In this document: positions 51,697-59,602 of the stretch, in pieces | Layout: each line of letters starts with the position of its first letter | How positions within the stretch are numbered: position 1 is the first letter of the stretch | IMG/VR virus record: IMGVR_UViG_3300010354_000001 | Coordinates: 1-64,000 of that record | Reading direction: 5' to 3' (one strand) | Length of the DNA stretch: 64,000 bases | From: a virus | The notes under the pieces: model-generated | Databases searched by the model: none | What the model was told of the DNA's origin: nothing | The model's input: only the letters and a program-made list of their open reading frames with translations | Made by a program: the position numbers and the translations under genes

Positions 51697-52014
51697 TTAT
51701 AAGGATTTTTTTAAAGAAATTATAGTCTCCTTTAGTTCTAACAGTTTAGATAAAGGTAATTTTACTCGCACATAGTCTCCTAGATTATTAATAACAACTA
51801 GAATATATTTATCTAGGTCTTTAATATCTTCTAGCTCCCTGTCACAAGAGCTAAAATCGGGAGTCCCGTCCCAATTATTAACATAGGCCAGATGGTCATC
51901 TATTAGATCAAATAACCTATCTTCCTCCGAACCTTCATAATCGCTAATACTAGCGATTCTATCGGGGGAGACTTGCCGCTCTTTTGTCCCCTTGTATATA
52001 GTGTTAAATAACAT
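51697..52014 (-). CDS. Hypothetical acidic protein, 105 aa
   Basis: Acidic alpha/beta protein (YEGSEEDRLFDLIDDHLAYVNNWDG). Its start is preceded by AAAGGAGAATAAAAA. No recognised family. Confidence 0.55.
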   Translation of the reverse strand: MLFNTIYKGTKERQVSPDRIASISDYEGSEEDRLFDLIDDHLAYVNNWDGTPDFSSCDRELEDIKDLDKYILVVINNLGDYVRVKLPLSKLLELKETIISLKKSL

Positions 52015-52086
52015 TTTTTATTCTCCTTTACCTAGTTTTAAGATACTAGGATCTATTTTTAAGGGCCCGAGTTAGGGCCCCTGCTA

Positions 52087-52254
52087 CTACATCTCTACTG
52101 CGATTAAATCGCTGAACCATACTCTCTCAGCAGGAGAATTTCTAACTACTCGGTTAGAATACACGTCATACGGCCGTATTATAGCAAACGTCCCCGTAAA
52201 TCCTACTAGTTTATACACTAGGCAACTTCCAGACTTTCTACATAATTTACTCAT
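52087..52254 (-). CDS. Small basic protein, 55 aa
   Basis: MSKLCRKSGSCLVYKLVGFT followed by beta strands and NSPAERVWFSDLIAVEM. AAAGGAGCTG lies upstream. The frame is open over a stretch otherwise without genes, and codon use matches the region. Confidence 0.55.
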   Translation of the reverse strand: MSKLCRKSGSCLVYKLVGFTGTFAIIRPYDVYSNRVVRNSPAERVWFSDLIAVEM

Positions 52255-52344
52255 AATTTTTCAGCTCCTTTATACCTATAATATTAACACATAAAGTTAA
52301 TAAGTGGTTAAGAATATTTAAAAATATTCTTTTATTAACTTTAT

Positions 52345-52509
52345 TTAATTTTCAAAAAAATTAGCCTGCTCTTTTACATGCCGCCTAAATAGTTTTTTGG
52401 CTTCTGTTAAACTATAAGCTGCATACCTTTTTTTATAAAATACCCCTTTATAATGGGTAGTTAAAATAATATCCCCGCTAGGAAATAATTTTTCTATATC
52501 TATTTTCAT
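52345..52509 (-). CDS. Small basic protein, 54 aa
   Basis: MKIDIEKLFPSGDIILTTHY, then a Lys/Arg/Tyr-rich middle and helix TEAKKLFRRHVKEQANFF. The leader has ATAGAGAGCTGGTAAACTC and AACAGTAAAAGGCC, shared with 55988. Unknown function. Confidence 0.55.
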   Translation of the reverse strand: MKIDIEKLFPSGDIILTTHYKGVFYKKRYAAYSLTEAKKLFRRHVKEQANFFEN

Positions 52510-52563
52510 TTTGGCCTTTTACTGTTTGTTGAGTTTACCAGCTCTCTATACTATGCTATATTA

Positions 52564-52680
52564 TTAAAATGGTATGCCTGGACTTATACATATACAATAT
52601 AACCAGTCTGCTGTATGCCACGCTGCTATAGTTAGGGCCATAGCTGCTAAGAATTGTACTAGTGTTATTTTGTTATCCAT
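52564..52680 (-). CDS. Very small membrane protein, 38 aa
   Basis: MDNKITLVQFLAAMALTIAA with a following Trp-rich end (WHTADWLYCICIS): one probable membrane helix. AATAAAGGGAATAAT precedes the ATG, the ribosome site used by several genes here. Confidence 0.5.
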   Translation of the reverse strand: MDNKITLVQFLAAMALTIAAWHTADWLYCICISPGIPF

Positions 52681-52696
52681 AGTTTTATTATTCCCT

Positions 52697-52879
52697 TTAT
52701 TTTAATATTATATTTTTGTATAAAGTACGTCCGTGTCCATCTTGAACATTACTCGGGATAGTTACCTGAGTTATCACGTAACCTAGCTTGACATGATTTT
52801 TAAGCATAGGTAGGTCATGATAACTATTAGTTAGTCCTATAACATGTGTTTCTTTTTTTAACGTATAATATTTTAGCAT
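52697..52879 (-). CDS. Hypothetical protein, 60 aa
   Basis: MLKYYTLKKETHVIGLTNSY, later YVITQVTIPSNVQDGHGRTLY; beta-rich, no recognised family. Preceded by AATAAAGGGAATAAAAAAAC. Confidence 0.55.
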   Translation of the reverse strand: MLKYYTLKKETHVIGLTNSYHDLPMLKNHVKLGYVITQVTIPSNVQDGHGRTLYKNIILK

Positions 52880-52918
52880 AGTTTTTTTATTCCCTTTATT
52901 TATTGTTTTTAACCTATT

Positions 52919-53620
52919 TTAATCATTATTTTTTATAACGGGCATAATCATAACTGTAATATTATCTTGTTCTATGAATACAGGACTCTTAAGGATTCTC
53001 TCCCCTTCTGCATGCGTATAAAGTAGAATACCTTCCTGATTAGAAGTTTTAACAAGAGTTAATAAATCCTTAACATAAAAATTAACCTCCTTGGTTGCTT
53101 CGTCAAAATCTATAGAATCCTTTGCATTTAAAGTAATTGAATCATTTTTATTTTTAAAAGCATTTAAAGTTTTAAGCAAAGAACTTTTTTTAAAAATTCC
53201 CAATACTTTTTTATCTTCAATTAAGCACCCTAAATAGTTAGGAGCTTTAATGTCCAAGGACTCAGCACTATAGGTAAGTTTAACTTCTTTATAGCAGTTT
53301 AAAACTTTAAAAGTAACTGTATTATCTAGTTTTTCGATAGTTACTTTAAAGCCCTTTTTATCCAACTTGTTGAAAGCCTTTAAAGCAGTAGTTAATACTG
53401 CTACATCCTTACTATCCAGTAATACATAATTATTACTGGTAGAATCAGTAGGGCCTAATTTAGTTAATACCAATTTGCTGCTATCGGAAGCTGCTATGTA
53501 AGCCCCGGATATGTAAATACTGTTAAGTATACCAATTGATTTGGTATTTACATAATCCAGGCTACTGCTAAGGCAGTTAACTAAATCTAAACTATTTATT
53601 TCTAAGATTGTTTCTGTCAT
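52919..53620 (-). CDS. DNA sliding clamp-like protein
   Basis: A 233-residue protein resembling a phage-type beta clamp. The start MTETILEINSLDLVNCLSS and the repeated beta-alpha units (GAYIAASDSSKLVLTKL; ALKAFNKLDKKGFKVTIE; EGERILKSPVFIEQDNITVMIMPVI) fit a DNA clamp fold; the end is where the L/M-x-P-V/M-R motif of DnaN lies. It is shorter than DnaN (about 366), so it may have two domains. I chose 53620 because AAAGGGAAT precedes that ATG. Confidence 0.55.
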   Translation of the reverse strand: MTETILEINSLDLVNCLSSSLDYVNTKSIGILNSIYISGAYIAASDSSKLVLTKLGPTDSTSNNYVLLDSKDVAVLTTALKAFNKLDKKGFKVTIEKLDNTVTFKVLNCYKEVKLTYSAESLDIKAPNYLGCLIEDKKVLGIFKKSSLLKTLNAFKNKNDSITLNAKDSIDFDEATKEVNFYVKDLLTLVKTSNQEGILLYTHAEGERILKSPVFIEQDNITVMIMPVIKNND

Positions 53621-53673
53621 TGTTTTTATTCCCTTTATTTTATTCCCTTTATTTTTAAATATTAACATATCTT

Positions 53674-53790
53674 TTAAAAAAAATATGGTCTTATAAAAAA
53701 ATTAAAAATTAAAATAAGCACTGCCCCGATAATTGTCAATACATTTATAAAAACGTATATACTGAAAGCATCTAAATCGTATTTACTCAT
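53674..53790 (-). CDS. Very small membrane protein, 38 aa
   Basis: MSKYDLDAFSIYVFINVLTI then a hydrophobic run (GAVLILIFNFF). Single membrane helix. Placed between the clamp-like gene and the next gene without overlap. Confidence 0.5.
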   Translation of the reverse strand: MSKYDLDAFSIYVFINVLTIIGAVLILIFNFFIRPYFF

Positions 53791-53805
53791 TGTTTTTACC
53801 TTTTT

Positions 53806-54081
53806 TTAATTATTTGTGTAAATAAATTCTAAATTTTTCTCTATTATTTCTTTCTTATCTAGAATTTCAGCAGTATCAGCATTCAATTCGTCAATACCCA
53901 TTAGGTCTAACATATTATCTAGAGCCTCGTAAATCTGTTCTATATTTTCTGAAAAATCTGGAAGTCTTGGAGCTGGTACAGATTCGCTAATACATATTCG
54001 GTATCTTAACCTGAGCTCATCTTCAACTTTATCTATATCTTGCTCTCTTAATGTTATCTTAATAATATCTTCTATCGTCAT
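53806..54081 (-). CDS. Acidic helical protein, 91 aa
   Basis: Starts MTIEDIIKITLREQDIDKVE at 54081 with GGAGG five bases before; an upstream ATG lacks a site. Strongly acidic and helical (NIEQIYEALDNMLDLMGIDEL). No family recognised. Its leader is the structured segment 54110-54300. Confidence 0.6.
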   Translation of the reverse strand: MTIEDIIKITLREQDIDKVEDELRLRYRICISESVPAPRLPDFSENIEQIYEALDNMLDLMGIDELNADTAEILDKKEIIEKNLEFIYTNN

Positions 54082-54109
54082 TTTTACCTCCATTTTTAAT
54101 ATTAACATT

Positions 54110-54378
54110 TACTCATTTATCTATTAGGGATTTATACAGTTCTGAAAGCCTGTCAGGGATTGGGTTTCAGGGGAAAATCCTCTACAATCAATTAAAATTA
54201 GCATGGATAGATATTCATACAGGCTTGTTAATTTTCGTTGATTCTAGAGGAATGACCTCTACAACCCTGTCACTGAAAGGGTTTTAAAAACACTAATTCT
54301 AGATAATATACATTTAGTAATACTTATTAGTGTTTGCCTACCCTAAACGATAAATGAGAGATTTTTAATGTTGTTTTC
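54110..54378. other. Structured non-coding leader/intergenic RNA
   Basis: No frame. In order: CTGAAAGCC...GGGTTTCAG (54143-54171), a long imperfect hairpin between AATCAATTAAAATTAGCA (near 54188) and TGTTAATTTTCGTTGATT (near 54225), AGAGG...CCTCT (54245-54260), and AACCCT...AGGGTT (54263-54283). A dense run of hairpins upstream of the 91-residue gene. Confidence 0.55.
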
Positions 54379-55242
54379 CTAATAAGTAAATCCTAGTTTT
54401 TCCATATCTGATTTAAAATTTTGCATTAAAGCTGGTAAACGCTCTAGTAACAATTTTTTTAAATCTTCCTTGGGTAGTGACAGCTGCTCATCTGTGGCCT
54501 CGGGCCATACGGCCGAGTTTCTAGCTGCTTTAAAATCTCGGTCTTTGCCTTCCCCCCAAGAAGTTGGCTCCTGCACTATTTCCACTTTGCAATTAGTCAT
54601 AGCCGCTACAAAATTATTAGCTTCTTGTACACTATCAAACGGGGCCCTGTGCCACTCCTCCGTATCCATGCCGTTAAAAGAATATTTAGGAGAGAATTGA
54701 TACTCGTTTTTATGTCTGCTGTTTTTATGATGAATTTCAACAATTTTAAAATCTTTCCAATCAGCGGCCACTCCTACTAAGTCAATAAAATTTAATAATT
54801 CTCTACTAGGTTTATATAAAAATGGACTGTTATTAAATTTTAATTTTCTAGTAAAGTTATAAGGCTCTCCCTTCTTTCTGCCCCAACAGTCAAGATCTCC
54901 AACATTATATAATGTATTAGCTAGATAGTGCATAGGACCATCACTGGATACGTTATGCCATTTTATTAGGTAAGCAAGTTCTGGAGCATATTTAGCTATT
55001 TCGTCATGCAGGCAACCGCAACTTATTAAATTTTGCTCACTTGCTGGCTCAACTTTATAACTCCCTTGATATAGAGACCCTGTTATAGCAAAGGTATTAT
55101 GTCCATTATTGCATTCGTCATCAAAGCGTAAATTAATAAAGAGAGTATAATTTTTATCATTTTCTCTAAAATGTTTAACTATTTGCTTTTTCTGTTTTTT
55201 AGTTAGTATGCTGATAGGTAGTGTATTTAGTGTATTTTCCAT
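54379..55242 (-). CDS. Conserved phage hypothetical protein, 287 aa
   Basis: A protein type I have seen in other phages without function: CGCLHDEIAKYAPELAYLIKWHNVSSDGPMHYLANTLY in the first half and RDFKAARNSAVWPEATDEQLSLPKEDLKKLLLERLPALM at the end. Cys and His in the first motif may bind metal. The leader has a TTTTCCTTTTATT stretch in place of the common AAAGGGAAT site. Confidence 0.65.
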   Translation of the reverse strand: MENTLNTLPISILTKKQKKQIVKHFRENDKNYTLFINLRFDDECNNGHNTFAITGSLYQGSYKVEPASEQNLISCGCLHDEIAKYAPELAYLIKWHNVSSDGPMHYLANTLYNVGDLDCWGRKKGEPYNFTRKLKFNNSPFLYKPSRELLNFIDLVGVAADWKDFKIVEIHHKNSRHKNEYQFSPKYSFNGMDTEEWHRAPFDSVQEANNFVAAMTNCKVEIVQEPTSWGEGKDRDFKAARNSAVWPEATDEQLSLPKEDLKKLLLERLPALMQNFKSDMEKLGFTY

Positions 55243-55265
55243 TTTGTTTATTTTCCTTTTATTTT

Positions 55266-55988
55266 TTAAATTAAATCTAATTCCTTAATCATTTCTGAAT
55301 ATTCCTTAAAATCTGCATTTTGCAAACATTCTAGAATATTGTCTAGATCTTCTGTCTCGGTAGCATAGTCAATAAACCTGTCAATACTGTAATAATAATT
55401 ATTATGAGATCTCATGTCATTACTTATTTTATCCTCGATTGAGGATCTTATTCTATCGGCTAACTCGAAATACAAATTAGTTATCTCTTCTGAGTCAGGA
55501 TCTTTTAACTCGTAATACGTACCATCTACTTCTACGTTAACCCAACAAGTGCCAAGCAATTCTTGGCCTTGCAAGCCATACCCATTTCTTAAGCATTTCT
55601 TAAGAATTTTAAAAGCTCTTGAATCAGTTTTTTTATTTTGAACAAGATAGCAGTATGCAAGATTGTTAAAATCTTTATTTTCCATATCTAGGTCAAAATT
55701 TATTTTGCAGGAATTATAGTTAAAATCCCATTTTTTTAATTCTACATTTTTAACGCTTTTAACTGCGTTACGAGGTAAGTCTTTAAGATAATAATCTTTA
55801 ATAATTTCCTCATCATCTAATTCATGCTTTAAATCATAAATAAACAACTCGTAATACTCATCATCTTCTAAAATTGCGTAAAAATTATTATCTTTACAGT
55901 ATTTTAGGACTTTGTTAATTTTCTCTCTATTTAAATTTTTATTAAGAGCTGCTTTGGCCCTGCTTGAGTAAGTTTTAACTATTGCCAT
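55266..55988 (-). CDS. Hypothetical protein, 240 aa
   Basis: An acidic, Tyr/Asn-rich protein with helical start (SSRAKAALNKNLNREKINKVLKYCKDNNFY) and no recognised family. Its leader (ATAGAGAGCTGATAAACTC, then AACAGTAAAAGGGGCC) is nearly identical to that of 52509. Confidence 0.6.
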   Translation of the reverse strand: MAIVKTYSSRAKAALNKNLNREKINKVLKYCKDNNFYAILEDDEYYELFIYDLKHELDDEEIIKDYYLKDLPRNAVKSVKNVELKKWDFNYNSCKINFDLDMENKDFNNLAYCYLVQNKKTDSRAFKILKKCLRNGYGLQGQELLGTCWVNVEVDGTYYELKDPDSEEITNLYFELADRIRSSIEDKISNDMRSHNNYYYSIDRFIDYATETEDLDNILECLQNADFKEYSEMIKELDLI

Positions 55989-56855
55989 TATTGGCCCCTT
56001 TTACTGTTTTTTAAGAGTTTATCAGCTCTCTATTTATCTTATACCCATAATCTTATCATAGCTAACACGCCTTAGCAAGATATTTTAAATTAACTTTTAT
56101 TAATTTTAGTATTAGGGTTAATTCTCATAATTACCTTATATCAGATCAATATTAAGAAATAGTTATGAAAAATAGCATTTATAGCTTATCGGCGTAACGA
56201 TTTAAAATATATAAAGGTATAAACACTAGGCTACTGCCTTTTTAATTGCTTATAGGGCATTTTAAAGAGAGAGCTTAAAAGCCTTTTTGGGATTGTGTTT
56301 TTAAGCTTTTTTTTGCTTAAAAATAGATAGTTAGTATCCCAATCTAACTAAAAAGCTAAATAAGATAGTCTTATCCTACTGCTCTTTTTTGTTTTTTAGC
56401 TCTCAAGAAAAAAAAGTTTAAAAATTATCCTATATAGAATTTTAGCAGGCCTTACTAAGGCCTTTGGGCCTGTGTCGGGCCTATAATAAATAAACTAGTA
56501 TAGGTTTGGGCCTGGCCTTGGCCATAAGTTAATAGCGTAACCCTGTCATAGAAAGACTTTCAGAAATATAAAAATTAAAAATAAAACTATTGGGCCTGCT
56601 ACATAAATAACTTATTAAAATATTCTAGTGCTTGGGCCACGGCTTTAATTAGAAAGCTGTCCTAGACGGGGTTTAAAGAATAAAATTTTATACAGTTCTG
56701 GAGTTGTTGGGCCACGTGCTGGCCCTAAAAAATAATTTAAAAAAGCTGTTATAAATTTAAAAATTGTGGCATAGTAGAAGTATGAGCAACTTAGAGATTT
56801 TTAAACATTTAGCTGCTAAAGAGCTTTTTTTTAGAAAAAAAATTTTAAAAAACTC
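55989..56855. other. Non-coding stretch upstream of the repeat RNA promoter
   Basis: No convincing gene. It holds a GCTTATCGGC motif (56184), AAAGGTATAAACACTAGGC (56211), which recurs with one change near 50248, a long A/T hairpin region, GGCCT-rich inverted repeats at 56440-56530, and one AACCCTGTCATAGAAAG hairpin relative at 56539. Confidence 0.45.
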
Positions 56856-56884
56856 TTGACAGCTTAACCAAGCCTTAGTATAAT
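56856..56884 (+). promoter_or_regulatory. Perfect consensus sigma70 promoter facing a non-coding region
   Basis: TTGACA at 56856-56861, 17-base spacer, TATAAT at 56879-56884. No start codon or open frame follows on the plus strand within the next 150 bases. Confidence 0.88.
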
Positions 56885-56890
56885 TAAGGC

Positions 56891-57060
56891 ATAAAGAGAT
56901 TAAGAGATAAATCTTCAATCTCTTAGTAAACTGAAAAAAAGAATAGCCCCCAAGCCCAAGCCCCAAGCCCAAGCCCCAAGCCGAAGCCGAAGCCCAAGCC
57001 CCAAGCCGAAGCCGAAGCCCCAAGCCGAAGCCGAAGCCGAAGCCCTAAAAGCCGCTCTGG
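56891..57060 (+). ncRNA. Putative repeat RNA with AAGCC(C/G) hexamers
   Basis: The expected transcript begins with the hairpin AGAGATT...AATCTCT (near 56896-56922). From 56945 to 57046 it is an array of AAGCCC, AAGCCCC and AAGCCG units. No ATG, GTG or TTG start opens a frame after the promoter. The array has no spacers and so is not CRISPR. A protein- or RNA-binding decoy is a possible role. Confidence 0.5.
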
Positions 57061-57566
57061 GCCTATATTCCACCAATTATTAAATTTTTATAAAATTTTT
57101 TAATCCGAAATACGTATTACACATTAAAAAAACTCCAAAAATCCAACCTTAATAAAAAACATAATTCATTTTAAAAAATCATGGGAGTTCGGGAGCCTCG
57201 AAACTAATTCGTTTTTAAAAATCTTGGGGAGTCTGGCAGGTTTTGTGTCTGCTGTTCCCTTTGCAGTTTTCCCTACTCTATAATTAAGTTACTATACTTT
57301 ATAGCTTTTAAATTTAATATCTTTGCACTAAATACATACATAATGTAGTATATGATAACTTGTAGTTGCTTCTGCTCTATGCTTGTATAGAGTATCCTAC
57401 TAGGGTAGGTACGTATGTAGTTTAAAGTATCTTATAATGAGCGTTACCTGCGGTTTATACCTGTTATATAGTATCTTATCCTATATATTATGTATATAAT
57501 ACATACTCCGCAAAAACTCCGCAAAAATTATTTTTGGGCGATACTGTGGCGAAAACTCCGCAAAAT
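57061..57566. other. Non-coding AT-rich stretch
   Basis: I see no gene. It includes T-runs near 57085-57105 that could end the repeat RNA, two related segments with ATC(A/T)TGGG(A/G)AGT(T/C) near 57178 and 57219, and two copies of ACTCCGCAAAA near 57507-57530 and 57555 close to the Mom-like gene end. Confidence 0.4.
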
Positions 57567-58196
57567 CTAAACACCACCTTCTTTTGGGCGAAAATGTAGA
57601 CTTTTCCTGTCGTGCAATTTATACACATAGCAATGTTTTGGAGGTAATGTTATAGGAGTTAGTAATCCTTGTTCTAACTTCTCTCTGAGTCTTTTAACGA
57701 AAGGTTTATACTCCCCTTTGTGTTTAGTTCTTAAAGCTCTTGAATGGTAAGTTTTACCTGTTTCTGGATCTAAATATCCTTTGTCTTTACTACCTAAGCC
57801 TAAATACTCAAAGTTAGAAGCTTTGTAAATAATTCCTGTATGCCCATATAAGGGATCCGCATAAGATACTATTACTTTGATAGTAGGATCTGTTTGTTTA
57901 ATATGCTTTATACACTGGGCTATAACCCTACTCTCAGAATTTTTTGCAGTCTCGTCTACTAATACTAATCTCCGCAATTCTAAAACCTCATGCTCGTTCT
58001 GGGCGAAGCGTTTCCATGCCGTGGTAGACATAGCCCCAAACAGCACCGCTCCTACAAGATACCCTTCATGCTCTACTGCAAAAGAGTAGGATACTTTAAC
58101 TCCGTTAATACTGTGAGAGTAGTGTTTATTTTCAATAAAAGATTTAATCTCTGAAACCTTACACTCCCTTATGGTTAAATCTTTAGCTGGGATCAT
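57567..58196 (-). CDS. Mom-like DNA modification protein (GNAT fold)
   Basis: A 209-residue protein resembling the Mu Mom family. It has IRECKVSEIKSFIENKHYSHSINGVKVSYSF at the N-terminus, a GNAT-like core (VEHEGYLVGAVLFGAMST...LELRRLVLVDETAKNSESRVIAQCIKHIK), and VSYADPLYGHTGIIYKASNFEYLG. Mom converts adenine to a carbamoylmethyl-type base and blocks restriction. The tail is basic. It is the last gene of the modification cluster. Confidence 0.85.
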   Translation of the reverse strand: MIPAKDLTIRECKVSEIKSFIENKHYSHSINGVKVSYSFAVEHEGYLVGAVLFGAMSTTAWKRFAQNEHEVLELRRLVLVDETAKNSESRVIAQCIKHIKQTDPTIKVIVSYADPLYGHTGIIYKASNFEYLGLGSKDKGYLDPETGKTYHSRALRTKHKGEYKPFVKRLREKLEQGLLTPITLPPKHCYVYKLHDRKSLHFRPKEGGV

Positions 58197-58202
58197 TCTA
58201 AT

Positions 58203-58358
58203 TTACAGAAAAAGGTAACTTAGTGCTATTATGCCCGCACCTAAAGCACCTAATATATAGTGTGTCTGTGAGTAATCTCCACCTGCCGCAGCATTTATTA
58301 TATCAGTTACCATAATCAAAGTAAACATTACTAAAGATACTGTGTTAAAAGTACTCAT
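58203..58358 (-). CDS. Small membrane protein, 51 aa
   Basis: Two hydrophobic segments (VSLVMFTLIMVTDIINAAA and YILGALGAGIIALSYLFL) with a short loop. GGAGG precedes the ATG. Size and layout would fit a holin, but there is no other support. Confidence 0.6.
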   Translation of the reverse strand: MSTFNTVSLVMFTLIMVTDIINAAAGGDYSQTHYILGALGAGIIALSYLFL

Positions 58359-58426
58359 TTATTTCCTCCCTCTATTTCTTCCTTTACTCTCTCGAATCTA
58401 TCTATTGTGTAATCTATTTCTATCAT
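58355..58426 (-). CDS. Very small protein, 23 aa, overlapping both neighbours
   Basis: MIEIDYTIDRFERVKEEIEG plus three residues. Its ATG overlaps the Dam stop and its stop overlaps the next ATG (both ATGA), so the frame keeps translation coupled. Its 3' end also carries the ribosome site of the membrane protein. Confidence 0.45.
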   Translation of the reverse strand: MIEIDYTIDRFERVKEEIEGGNK

Positions 58427-58911
58427 GTGCCTACCTTCTCCTTACCGCCTAAACTAATCATCCGTATCTCCCAAGTATCCTGTAACTTCATTACTACTGA
58501 ACCAAAAGCAGGAGACTTGGCATTAGCCCCTATACCACTTTCAAACTTTATACGCCCATCTGGAATGAACAACTTGCCCCCTCTAGACATGCCGCAAAAC
58601 CTTTTAGTGGTTATGAACTCTATAGGAAATAATACATATATTTCATTCTTTGCTTGGTTGTAGGTTTCCCAAGCTTTTTCCATAAATTTATGTTTGATGG
58701 TAAATGGTGGATTTATCCAAATTCTTTTATATGTCGTCCAGTCCTTACTTAAGCCATCAGTGTCTATAGTGTCGAAGTTTTCAATCCCGAACTCTTTAGC
58801 TTTCTCTTTAGTGGTAGCTGGATCATAATCAAATACACCAAACTGATCAACAAACCATTTAGGCGTATACCACTCATTATTTTTTGTAAACTCTACTAAA
58901 CCTTTAGCCAT
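58423..58911 (-). CDS. Phage DNA N6-adenine methyltransferase
   Basis: A 162-residue Dam-type enzyme of the small phage family. EWYTPKWFVDQFGVFDYDPAT is the SAM-binding start, NPPF (67-70) the catalytic motif, and SRGGKLFIPDGRIKFESG the C-terminal motif. It is distinct from the D12-class Dam at 35569. Overlaps the nucleotidyltransferase gene by 8 bases. Confidence 0.92.
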   Translation of the reverse strand: MAKGLVEFTKNNEWYTPKWFVDQFGVFDYDPATTKEKAKEFGIENFDTIDTDGLSKDWTTYKRIWINPPFTIKHKFMEKAWETYNQAKNEIYVLFPIEFITTKRFCGMSRGGKLFIPDGRIKFESGIGANAKSPAFGSVVMKLQDTWEIRMISLGGKEKVGT

Positions 58912-59602
58912 AATATTCTGCCTCGTCTGCCAATAAATCTGCCCTTCTTACTGTTATTAGAAAATCATTAATTAACTCTAAGTCCGCCTTTTTATCGTTT
59001 ACATAATCCCTAAAGTCTAATAATAAACCTTCATAGTAATTACATAAATTTACTGCTTCTCCTTGAGTATAGTCTTTAGCTTTTCTTATGTCAAGTAAAT
59101 TTTTATAAACTTCTGTACCTTTAAAGTCAATTATATACTCGCCGTGTCTTAAGTAATGCAGTGCTTGGTAAGTTACTCTAAGCCATGCAGAGGTATATTT
59201 TCTAGCTTTCCTGTCTTTATTTAGATCCCAGTCTCCATGCAATAATTTATTTTTTTGATTCTTAGCGTACCCTAAATGAGAGTTAAGAAGAAGTTTTGGG
59301 TTTATTATGTGTGGTAGCAAGTTTCTTAATACAGTGCCAAAATATGTTTTAACTTCTATTGGGGCGACAAACACCTCTAAAATGGTAGGGTTATTTTGTA
59401 GGGCCATAGATAAGAAATGTTTTAACTCCCATGCTGTATTATCTTCGTTGCCTTCTATCCAGCTAGTGTTTGCTGGTTTATTGCCTACGCTTAATAATTC
59501 TCTTGTAGGAGTTGTGAATACTGCTCTATAGTCATAGTCACTGTTTTCATCAGCTAACCCATGTGCCCTAGAGCCTACTAATACTTTTAATATTTCTGTC
59601 AT
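58904..59602 (-). CDS. Nucleotidyltransferase (pol beta superfamily, COG3541 type)
   Basis: A 232-residue protein with VLVGSRAHGLADENSDYDYRAVF (residues 8-30), the GSxxxG...DxDxR motif of pol-beta-type nucleotidyltransferases. NTAWELKHFLSMALQNNPTILEVF and KARKYTSAWLRVTYQALHYL are typical of this group. Substrate unknown; such phage proteins are suspected to modify nucleotides or RNA ends. Confidence 0.85.
   Translation of the reverse strand: MTEILKVLVGSRAHGLADENSDYDYRAVFTTPTRELLSVGNKPANTSWIEGNEDNTAWELKHFLSMALQNNPTILEVFVAPIEVKTYFGTVLRNLLPHIINPKLLLNSHLGYAKNQKNKLLHGDWDLNKDRKARKYTSAWLRVTYQALHYLRHGEYIIDFKGTEVYKNLLDIRKAKDYTQGEAVNLCNYYEGLLLDFRDYVNDKKADLELINDFLITVRRADLLADEAEYYG

Noticed and set aside
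56757-57023. An 88-codon minus-strand frame across the hexamer repeats (LGLGLGLGG...)
   Set aside because: Low-complexity translation of a repeat, no ribosome site, and it runs against the consensus promoter.
56945-57046. CRISPR array in the AAGCC repeats
   Set aside because: The units are 6-7 bases long, directly joined, without spacers, and no cas genes are present.
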